Below are positions 26,192 through 32,909 of a DNA stretch of 36,444 bases, piece after piece. Source of the stretch: Bacillota bacterium (lineage in GTDB: Bacteria; Bacillota; Clostridia; Lachnospirales; Lachnospiraceae); contig JAEZJW010000199.1 of NCBI GenBank assembly GCA_023415595.1, forward strand, positions 1-36,444, read 5' to 3'. A program made the translations under genes and the position numbers. How positions within the stretch are numbered: the stretch's first letter is position 1; the number at the start of each line of letters is the position of its first letter. Below the pieces are notes generated by a model, which saw only the letters and a program-made list of their open reading frames with translations, ran no database searches and had not been told where the DNA came from.

Positions 26192-27172
26192 TTAAGCCGC
26201 CTTCTTCTCTTCCACCAGAATTACTTTTCTGGTCTTCTTGGATTTGGAACGGATGTCCCAGATTACCGCAAAGGCGATGATGCAGGCTTTTACAATCTGC
26301 TGGATGTAAGAATCCACACCGATCAGGTTCATGATGTTGTTCAGCATACCGATAATGAATGCACCGGCCAGGGTTCCCATCGTAGTACCCACACCACCGG
26401 AGAAGCTGGTTCCACCGACGATTGCCGCTGTTAAGCCTTCCATTTCATAGCCGATGGCGCCGTTCGGCAGACCTGCATTTACACGGGACATGAACAGGAT
26501 ACCTGCGATACCTACCAGCACACCGTTAATGATGAATACGATATACTTGTTCTTTTTAACTTTAATACCTGCTGCCACAGAGGCTTCTTCATTACCGCCG
26601 ATCGCATATAAGGAACGTCCCAGTCTGGTATGCCGCAGGATATACCAGATGATGATGGTGATGAAGATCGTGATGATGATGGAGATCGGAACCGGTCCGA
26701 TGCTTCCCTGTCCGAATACCTTATAGCCTTTCAGCTGCAGGATATTCTGTCCGTTGGTGATCAGAAGTGCAGCACCACGGGCCACCTGCTGCATTACCAG
26801 AGTTGCGATAAAGGGCGGTGCATTAAGATTTGTGATCATGATGGCATTCACGATATTACATACCACAGCTACCACAATCGCTACGACTACTGCCAGCACT
26901 AAGGAACCGGTTGCCTTATAGGTCATGATGGAGAGCACGCCCGACAGGGCAAGTACCGCACCTGAGGATAGATCCAGCATACCGCTGACGATCAGGAGCA
27001 TTTCACCATAGGCTAAGATAATACTTACGGCCAGCTGCTTCATAATATTGGATAAATTAGCTGCCGATAAAAAGTTCTGGTTTAAAAAGCTGCAAAGGAA
27101 TATCATTGCAAACAGAACGATAAAGATTGAATACTTCTCCTTTGCAGGAGTATTTTTAATTTTTGCTAACAT
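26192..27172 (-). CDS. ABC sugar/polyol transporter permease, RbsC-like
   Basis: 326 aa, BPD_transp_2 family. About 8-10 hydrophobic helices, with the family's typical GMLDLSSGAVLALSG near 65-79, a Gly-rich RSLYAIGGNEEASVAAGIKV loop (about 180-205) that contacts the ATPase, and GGTSFSGGVGTTMGTLAGA near the C-terminus. It imports pentoses, hexoses or polyols with the ATPase encoded 11 nt upstream. Only one permease gene is present, so it should act as a homodimer, as in RbsABC. Confidence 0.93.
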   Translation of the reverse strand: MLAKIKNTPAKEKYSIFIVLFAMIFLCSFLNQNFLSAANLSNIMKQLAVSIILAYGEMLLIVSGMLDLSSGAVLALSGVLSIMTYKATGSLVLAVVVAIVVAVVCNIVNAIMITNLNAPPFIATLVMQQVARGAALLITNGQNILQLKGYKVFGQGSIGPVPISIIITIFITIIIWYILRHTRLGRSLYAIGGNEEASVAAGIKVKKNKYIVFIINGVLVGIAGILFMSRVNAGLPNGAIGYEMEGLTAAIVGGTSFSGGVGTTMGTLAGAFIIGMLNNIMNLIGVDSYIQQIVKACIIAFAVIWDIRSKSKKTRKVILVEEKKAA

Positions 27173-27183
27173 TTTAAGTCCTC

Positions 27184-28677
27184 CTATCTGCTATTCGTAG
27201 CAAACTTCATGATGGCTTCCTGGCTGAACTCATCCCGTGCTAATTCGCCGGTGATTCTGCCCTGGTTCATAACATAGATCCGGTCACACATACCAATCAG
27301 CTCCGGCAGCTCCGAGGAGACCATAATCACTGCTCTGCCCTGCTTCGCCATATCGACCATAAGCTTATAAATCTCAAACTTCGCCCCTACATCGATTCCT
27401 CTGGTAGGCTCATCAAGTATTAAGATCTGCGGATCACGCAGCATCCATTTGGCAAGCAGCACCTTCTGCTGGTTACCTCCGCTCAAGGATTGGATCGGTG
27501 TATCAAGCGTGGGAGTCTTTACATTCATTTTCTTAAAGTACTCTCCGACGATCTTACGCTCTTCCTTCTCGTGGGCAAAACCACCGTAGATGACCTTCTC
27601 CAGGCTGGAGATACTTGCATTCTCCATAACACTTCGGATAGGAATAATTCCGTAACGCCTTCTGTCCTCCGAAAGCATTACCATTTTATGCTTGATGCTG
27701 TCCGGCACCTTTTTGATCTTAGCCTTTTTACCGTTAATCAGGATCTCACCTGAGGTAAGCGGATCCAGTCCGAACAGAGCTCTCATGACTTCGGTTCTTC
27801 CCGCTCCGACAAGGCCTGCGAAACCAACGATTTCGCCCTTACTTACATGGAAATTAATCTCCTTGAAGATACCTGTACTGTATAGGTCCTTGACCTCCAG
27901 CAGCTTATCTCCGATCTTAACATTTTCCTTGGGATAGATATTTTCCATCTTCCGGCCTACCATCAGGGAAATTACCTGATCCATGTTCATCTCACTGGCA
28001 GGATGGCTTTCGACTACGGTTCCGTCACGGAATACGGTGATGTCATCCGCAATCCGGAACACCTCATCCAGCTTATGGGAGATATATACAATGCTGACTC
28101 CCTGTTTTTTAAGCTCCTCAATCTTCTTGAACAGCATCTCTACTTCTCTGTGTGTAATGGAGGAGGTCGGCTCATCCATTACGATGATCTCGGCGTTATT
28201 GGAAATTGCCTTGATGATCTCCAGCATCTGAATATCGGAGACGGTTAAGGTCTTCAGCTTTTGTGTCGGCTTATAAGGTAACTTCTCAGCCTCCAAGAAC
28301 TTAATCGTTTCTTTTCTTAACAGCTTCCAGTCTACTTTACCGGTCTTGGTCACCGGCAGTCTTCCGAGGAACAGATTCTCTTCGATTGACATTTCCGGTA
28401 CATAGTTTAATTCCTGTGCAATCATCGCAATACCATGCTGTCTTGCATGGATCGGACTCTGTATTTTAACAGGCTTCTCATCGATAAAGATCTGTCCCGC
28501 ATCCGGTTTGTAAATGCCATTGATAATCTTCATCAGGGTGGATTTGCCTGCGCCGTTTTCTCCGCACAGAGCATGAACCGTACCCCGTCTGACAGTAAAA
28601 TCAATTTTATTCAAAGCCTTAACGCCAGGAAAGGATTTCTCTATCTGCGATACCCTAAGCTTGATATCGTGTTTCAT
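27184..28677 (-). CDS. ABC sugar/polyol transporter ATPase, RbsA/XylG-like (two domains)
   Basis: 497 aa with two fused nucleotide-binding domains. Domain 1: Walker A GENGAGKST (about residues 39-47), Walker B VMDEPTSS, but the signature is replaced by LTVSDIQML, as is common in this class. Domain 2: a degenerate Walker A GLVGAGRTE, good signature LSGGNQQKV and Walker B LDEPTRGID. This is the CUT2 layout. GGGAGGCACG precedes the ATG. It is preceded by its own copy of the 84-bp module (28761-28844), which suggests independent transcription from the binding-protein gene. Confidence 0.95.
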   Translation of the reverse strand: MKHDIKLRVSQIEKSFPGVKALNKIDFTVRRGTVHALCGENGAGKSTLMKIINGIYKPDAGQIFIDEKPVKIQSPIHARQHGIAMIAQELNYVPEMSIEENLFLGRLPVTKTGKVDWKLLRKETIKFLEAEKLPYKPTQKLKTLTVSDIQMLEIIKAISNNAEIIVMDEPTSSITHREVEMLFKKIEELKKQGVSIVYISHKLDEVFRIADDITVFRDGTVVESHPASEMNMDQVISLMVGRKMENIYPKENVKIGDKLLEVKDLYSTGIFKEINFHVSKGEIVGFAGLVGAGRTEVMRALFGLDPLTSGEILINGKKAKIKKVPDSIKHKMVMLSEDRRRYGIIPIRSVMENASISSLEKVIYGGFAHEKEERKIVGEYFKKMNVKTPTLDTPIQSLSGGNQQKVLLAKWMLRDPQILILDEPTRGIDVGAKFEIYKLMVDMAKQGRAVIMVSSELPELIGMCDRIYVMNQGRITGELARDEFSQEAIMKFATNSR

Positions 28678-28760
28678 TTTCGTGCCTCCCTTTTCTATCT
28701 CTGCAATCGTCAGGGTGTTATTCAGGTTACTGAGGTAACTTTATCATTGATCAGGATTTT

Positions 28761-28844
28761 TCAGAAGAAACAGAATTTCTGTGTTTATGTAATTTATTAT
28801 CAAATTATTTGTTAACATCTTAACTATGTAAAATGTTGTGATGG
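28761..28844 (-). promoter_or_regulatory. Duplicated regulatory module, copy A (upstream of the ATPase gene)
   Basis: 84 bp aligning without gaps to 30235-30318 (13 mismatches by my count). It contains GTTAA (28811-28815)-N4-TTAAC (28820-28824) and ACAGAA-T-TTCTGT (28770-28782). The arms are identical in both copies while the N4 centre and the AT-rich part between the two palindromes differ. It ends 84 bp before the ATPase ATG. The remaining gap 28678-28760 has a small GTTAC-TGAG-GTAAC hairpin. Confidence 0.75.
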
Positions 28845-28917
28845 GACAGCAAAATATTGCGGAGGAGTACAGACTTACTTATGGGAAACCCCTCTGGTTT
28901 CGGTAAAGGACATAAGA

Positions 28918-28971
28918 AGCCCCATATACTTCCCTTGCACATAACATGTGCAATTCGAAGCATATGGGGCT
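28918..28971 (-). terminator. Nested hairpin between the binding-protein and ATPase genes (distal)
   Basis: Outer arms 28918-28932 and 28957-28971 match in 14 of 15 positions (AGCCCCATAT...); the inner stem TTGCACAT-AAC-ATGTGCAA (28935-28953) is perfect. On the minus strand a T-rich stretch (TTCTTATG) follows. Confidence 0.6.
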
Positions 28972-28983
28972 GAGAACATGTTT

Positions 28984-29011
28984 CCGGCAGGGAAGTAGTA
29001 TTCCCTGCCGG
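28984..29011 (-). terminator. Perfect hairpin just after the binding-protein gene (proximal)
   Basis: Arms 28984-28994 and 29001-29011 (CCGGCAGGGAA/TTCCCTGCCGG) are 11-bp perfect with a 6-nt loop. It lies 37 nt past the stop at 29049 and has no T-run, so it probably protects the 3' end of the binding-protein mRNA from exonuclease. Confidence 0.6.
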
Positions 29012-29048
29012 ATGGAGGAGTGTGATTTATACCATTATAAACAGCAGC

Positions 29049-30056
29049 TTACTCTTGGATTAATCCTCTTTCCTTGTACATGTTTACGAATTCGCCGGCA
29101 TTTTCCTTAGTGATCAATACCTCGTCAATGTCTACGTTAATTTCTTTCTCCTCACCGGTCAGTAATTTATGAACGGTTTCCATGTTTAATTTCGCTAAAT
29201 CAATTGCGGACTGTAAACAGGTGGAGGTCATCTTGCCTTCCTGGATCAGTAATGCAGCTTCTGCAGTACCGTCAACACCATAGGATAACATCTTGGAGTA
29301 ATCCTGAACGATTTCTAATGCACCTGCTGCCATGTTATCGTTCATGGAGATGATAGCGTCAATCTGGCCATAAGCGGTTACCCAGTCTTCCATGAATGCC
29401 ATTGCTTCATCCTTGTTCCAGCTTGCAATATCTTCTGCAATGATGGATACATCGGGTCTCTTATCAAAGAATTCTGCTTTCCAAGCTTTTCTTCTCTCAT
29501 CTGCATGGAAGTTACCGGAAGGTCCGTTTAACACTACTACTTTACCGTTCTGGGGAACCTGCTCCAGAGCAAGTGCTGCATTAACAGCTGCCTGCTTGTA
29601 AGGATCAGCGTCAACAGAGGATGCACCCTCGATACCGTCAATACGTGCATTTGTTGTGATAGCGATAATTCCTGCTTCTACAATCTTCTCAACATAAGGT
29701 CTCTGAGCCTCACCGTTGTTCGGCTGAACAATGATTGCATCGTAGCCGTTGGTGATTGCGTTCTCAATTGCTGCATTTTCCTTCTCGTCATCAGCCTGTC
29801 CGTCAAAAACATCTAATGTAACATCATCGTATTCCTTAGCTGCTGCCTTCATTTCGTTTGCAAGCCAAGCTGCGAAGGAGTCAGACTGAGTTCTTGCAAT
29901 ATATGCAACTCTGAACTGCTTCTTATCTGTTCCCTTATCTTCCCCATTGTTCTCTGTCTGTGTCTGTGCCGGATCCTTCTTTGTAGTGCTGCATCCCACA
30001 AGTGCAGTTCCTACCAGTGCCACGCACAATAATAAACCTAATATTCTTCTCTTCAT
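29049..30056 (-). CDS. Sugar/polyol-binding lipoprotein, RbsB-like (Peripla_BP_4)
   Basis: 335 aa. Lipobox LVGC with Cys22, then a Thr/Asp/Lys linker and a type-1 periplasmic-binding fold (VAYIARTQSDSFAAWLANEMK, GYDAIIVQPNN, ITTNARIDG, VVLNGPSGNFHADERRKAW, DAIISMNDNMAAGALE, YGVDGTAEA). This family binds ribose, xylose, galactose, inositol or polyols. It is the first gene of the importer set and has its own copy of the regulatory module (30235-30318) and a leader of up to about 180 nt. The dehydrogenase at the end suggests a polyol substrate, which sequence alone cannot settle. Confidence 0.93.
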   Translation of the reverse strand: MKRRILGLLLCVALVGTALVGCSTTKKDPAQTQTENNGEDKGTDKKQFRVAYIARTQSDSFAAWLANEMKAAAKEYDDVTLDVFDGQADDEKENAAIENAITNGYDAIIVQPNNGEAQRPYVEKIVEAGIIAITTNARIDGIEGASSVDADPYKQAAVNAALALEQVPQNGKVVVLNGPSGNFHADERRKAWKAEFFDKRPDVSIIAEDIASWNKDEAMAFMEDWVTAYGQIDAIISMNDNMAAGALEIVQDYSKMLSYGVDGTAEAALLIQEGKMTSTCLQSAIDLAKLNMETVHKLLTGEEKEINVDIDEVLITKENAGEFVNMYKERGLIQE

Positions 30057-30104
30057 AAACCCTCGTCCTTTCTGAATATGTTTACTTGTTTCAGCTGTCA
30101 GTAA

Positions 30105-30195
30105 GCATTCCGGTTCGTTTACCCTGGATGCTACTCTGACTTTTATCCTCAGTAGCTTGAAGTAAGGCCCCTCCCGGGCTGCTGTCCGGGGGCTG
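30105..30195 (-). other. Structured leader of the binding-protein gene
   Basis: The leader between the module and the ATG (30057-30234) contains two hairpins: a GC-rich one (GCCCC(TCC)CGG with CCGGGGGC, about 30166-30193) and GCTACT/AGTAGC (about 30131-30156). No T-run follows. They could affect stability or translation; I do not recognise a known riboswitch. Confidence 0.35.
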
Positions 30196-30234
30196 TCTTG
30201 TTTCTGAGTAAACTATATCATCTAGACGAGTGTT

Positions 30235-30318
30235 TCAGAAGAAACAGAATTTCTGTGTTTTTGTATTTTATTGTGTAAATCTTTGTTAATTGCTTAACCA
30301 TGTAAAATATTGCGATGG
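30235..30318 (-). promoter_or_regulatory. Duplicated regulatory module, copy B (upstream of the binding-protein gene)
   Basis: Matches 28761-28844 without gaps. It contains GTTAA (30285-30289)-N4-TTAAC (30294-30298) and ACAGAA-T-TTCTGT (30244-30256). Both copies have TTAACA on the minus strand 17 bp before an ATACAA/TTACAT hexamer, a weak promoter candidate. It begins 10 bp after the stop of the kinase gene at 30328, with no terminator between. Confidence 0.75.
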
Positions 30319-30327
30319 AGAGGGAAA

Positions 30328-31386
30328 CTATTGTGCTGACATGTAAAACCTTATACAACAGCCTTCCTTCTCACAGGGATCAACCCATATGTTCCCCGCG
30401 TGGGCCTCTATAATATTTTTGCTGATGGATAAGCCAAGTCCGGAAACTGATCTGCTTTTGTCCGAGGTGTAAAAGGGTTCGAATATATAAGGCAAATCCT
30501 CCTCCTTAATGCCGTTCCCATTGTCAGATACCTGAAATTCAACTCTTCCGGCTTCCTTTGCTATGGTTATCTTAATTTTCAAATTCTTAACCAACGGATT
30601 ATGTTTTATAGCGTTTCCGATTAAATTGGCAAACACACGTCTTACCTTAGGCAAATCAATATTGATTTCCTCATCGGTCCGAATAGTATTATTTACTTGA
30701 AACAGGATACCCTGCTGCTCTAATTCCTTCTGATATTCAAGTTCCAGCATCTCTTTGATAAAGGACAGCTTACAGGGCTGCTTATTTAACTGGGTAGTCA
30801 GCTTGCCTTCAATATATAAGTCAAAGTCCTGAACGATCTCTTCAATGTCCAAGGCTTTACTGTGTATTACCTTAAGGTATTGCTTCACCCTATCCTGAGG
30901 CAAATCCTTTTTGATCAGATTTTCACTATAACCAAGAACGCTGGTAAGTGGTGTCTTAATATCATGGGAGATACTGGCTATTATTCGGTTCTGAGCCTGC
31001 TTCTCCTCGCTTAATTCTTCTGCTAATCCCGCAAAGGTATTCTGAAGCTGACCGATTTCATCCTTGCGCTTCGTCGTCATAATAGACTTATTCTTATAAT
31101 CCTTGACATAGGAATTAAGCTTTGCCAAGGGGCGTGAATAGGTGAGATAGACAATCAATCCAATACAAAGAATAAGAATAAAAATCGTAAGTACTTCAAA
31201 TTTGACCAAGTCCCATACAATCCGGTTTTCCTTAACTGATTGTCTGGTTATCCTGACTCCGCTGATTTTTTCAACCTTATCCGCCACCGCCTGGTAGAAG
31301 TACAGATTATAATACAGCAATAGGAAAATCATATTCAGTAATAACATCGCAGTAATTAAAATTGGGATTTTCGTTTTAATACTCAT
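30328..31386 (-). CDS. Sensor histidine kinase of the ABC/lipoprotein operon
   Basis: 352 aa. TM1 at about 8-30, a short external loop of about 30 residues, TM2 at 63-82, a HAMP-like linker, phosphoacceptor His141 in ASISHDIKTPLTSVLGYSENL, an N-box (ANLIGNAIKHN), DNGNGIKEEDLPYIFEPFYTSD and GLGLSISKNI. VanS/BaeS-like class with a small loop. Its ATG overlaps the response regulator stop (31383-31386), so it is the last gene of the five-gene set. No terminator is visible before the regulatory module at 30235-30318, so readthrough into the importer genes is possible. Confidence 0.92.
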   Translation of the reverse strand: MSIKTKIPILITAMLLLNMIFLLLYYNLYFYQAVADKVEKISGVRITRQSVKENRIVWDLVKFEVLTIFILILCIGLIVYLTYSRPLAKLNSYVKDYKNKSIMTTKRKDEIGQLQNTFAGLAEELSEEKQAQNRIIASISHDIKTPLTSVLGYSENLIKKDLPQDRVKQYLKVIHSKALDIEEIVQDFDLYIEGKLTTQLNKQPCKLSFIKEMLELEYQKELEQQGILFQVNNTIRTDEEINIDLPKVRRVFANLIGNAIKHNPLVKNLKIKITIAKEAGRVEFQVSDNGNGIKEEDLPYIFEPFYTSDKSRSVSGLGLSISKNIIEAHAGNIWVDPCEKEGCCIRFYMSAQ

Positions 31387-32072
31387 ATCATCTCTCCCTT
31401 TACCAGCTTATAGCCTACACCCCAAACCGTTTTGATGTAGCGGTTCTCCTGGTCTATTTTATCCCGAAGCGTCTTTATCGTAACAGTCACAGTTCCCATA
31501 TCAAAGTAATCCATTCCCCAGACACTGTCAAAAATCTGCTCACGGGTCAATACCTTTCCCAGATTCTCATAAAGATAGAGCAATAACTGAAATTCTCTGG
31601 AGGTTACTTCTATTCTGCTGCTATTCTTGTATAGCTCATAACTATCCTTATTAATCCGAAACTCTCCAAAGGTTATGATGTTATCCGAATTCAGATCCGA
31701 ATTCCTCTTCTCTCTGCGGAGATGCGCTTTAATCTTTCCCACCAGTTCCTCAACAACAAAGGGCTTGGTAATATAATCATCCGCACCTATTTCTAGACCT
31801 AATAAAGTATCCAGTGTCCTGCTTTTCGCAGTTACGAATATAATCGGGCATTTTAACTTGTCCCTGATTCTCCTGCATAATTCCAGACCATCCATATGCG
31901 GCATCATAATATCCAGAATCACCAGGTCCAGATGCTCTTCCCCCTGAATAATCGACAGTGCCTCCGCTCCGTCATAAGCTACCAGGGTATCAATTCCCTC
32001 ATCCTTCAGATTATCCGATATCAGGCCGGCAATATTCTTGTCGTCGTCGGCAACCAGTACTGTTGGCATCAT
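31383..32072 (-). CDS. OmpR-family response regulator of the ABC/lipoprotein operon
   Basis: 229 aa. Acidic residues in VADDDK, phosphoacceptor Asp54 (LVILDIMMPHMDG), Thr in FVTAKS, Lys in DYITKPF and a C-terminal winged helix ending VWGVGYKLVKGE. The start is one of two adjacent ATGs (32072 or 32069); GGAGGT just upstream fits the second better by spacing. It overlaps the lipoprotein stop by a few bases and the kinase start by 4. Likely controls its own operon; no operator was identified. Confidence 0.93.
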   Translation of the reverse strand: MMPTVLVADDDKNIAGLISDNLKDEGIDTLVAYDGAEALSIIQGEEHLDLVILDIMMPHMDGLELCRRIRDKLKCPIIFVTAKSRTLDTLLGLEIGADDYITKPFVVEELVGKIKAHLRREKRNSDLNSDNIITFGEFRINKDSYELYKNSSRIEVTSREFQLLLYLYENLGKVLTREQIFDSVWGMDYFDMGTVTVTIKTLRDKIDQENRYIKTVWGVGYKLVKGEMI

Positions 32073-32908
32073 AGCACCTCCATAAGATACACATTATACT
32101 CCTTTATTACATTCAAGAGGCTGTTAAGCTCTGCCTCCAATTGGCTGATCTCCCTATTTTGTTTCGCCTCCAGGATCAATTCCCGGTTTTCATCCAAAAT
32201 AGCTTTATAGTATTTAAGGGTTTCCTGGTATTCCAGAAGCTCCTTCGCTTCATTACAGCTAACGATTGCGTTAAGAGCTGCTTCCCCGTTATCAATCGCT
32301 TCCTGAGCCGCTGCTTCAATATCCTCCAGAATTCCCGTTAACCCGAACAGCTTAGCCATCATATTGCCGCTGCCCTTACTGCTCTTGGTCAGCAACTCAT
32401 TGATTTCTGCGATTGTATCGTTCAAATCTGCTTTTATTTCAGCTATAGATTCATCGGAAACAGGTTCCTGATCCTCTACGGGGGTAGTATCGGTATTCCG
32501 GTCCGGGTCCTCCCCTTTGGTAACATCGGTATTATGGTCTGGTTCCACCCCACCGGTATTATCCGTAATTCGGTCCGGATTCTCCCCGATGGTATCCACA
32601 TCGCTTCCAGATACTGACCCAGTATCATCACTCCCGTCCGGATCTGCATCACTGTCTTTCTGATCCGTATGATCCGTTGGATCAGTTATATTATCATCTG
32701 AACTTTGCTGTAAACCGTCTTCTGCCGGTTCCTGTTCCTCATTATCAGTTTCAAAGCTATCATCGGTTATGTCAGCTTCTCCGGGGATACTCTGGTTATT
32801 TCCGGTTCCGTCCTCCCAGGAGATTGCATCATTATGATTAACCTTTTCTGCCCTGGAACAGCCAACGAATAGTAACATAACGATAATTACGATAATAGTT
32901 CTTCTCAT
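32069..32908 (-). CDS. Acidic lipoprotein with disordered repeat region and helical C-terminus
   Basis: 279 aa from the ATG at 32908 (AGGGAG about 9 nt upstream; a TTG three codons earlier is possible). Lipobox FVGC, Cys17. Residues about 20-150 are very rich in Asp, Asn, Thr, Ser, Gly and Pro and look disordered; about three 12-13-residue repeats (EDPDRNTDTT, EPDHNTDVT, ENPDRITDNT) lie in the second half. Residues about 155-279 are helical with heptad-like Leu/Ile spacing (IAEIKADLNDTIAEINELL; ISQLEAELNSLLNVIKEY), a possible coiled coil. Not recognised as a named family. Position between permease and regulator suggests an external partner or sensor of the ABC system, like coiled-coil partners of FtsEX (inference). 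Confidence 0.8.
   Translation of the reverse strand: MRRTIIVIIVMLLFVGCSRAEKVNHNDAISWEDGTGNNQSIPGEADITDDSFETDNEEQEPAEDGLQQSSDDNITDPTDHTDQKDSDADPDGSDDTGSVSGSDVDTIGENPDRITDNTGGVEPDHNTDVTKGEDPDRNTDTTPVEDQEPVSDESIAEIKADLNDTIAEINELLTKSSKGSGNMMAKLFGLTGILEDIEAAAQEAIDNGEAALNAIVSCNEAKELLEYQETLKYYKAILDENRELILEAKQNREISQLEAELNSLLNVIKEYNVYLMEVL
32480..32590. repeat. Intragenic tandem repeat in the acidic lipoprotein gene
   Basis: About three imperfect units of 36-39 bp encode the PD-x-N-T-D-x-T repeats. Units differ by substitutions, so the array is not fresh. Confidence 0.6.
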
Positions 32909-32909
32909 A

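Noticed and set aside
26630..26902. Asp- and His-rich plus-strand ORF
   Set aside because: It is a shadow of the RbsC-like gene on the other strand; its composition follows from repeated Ile/Val codons there.
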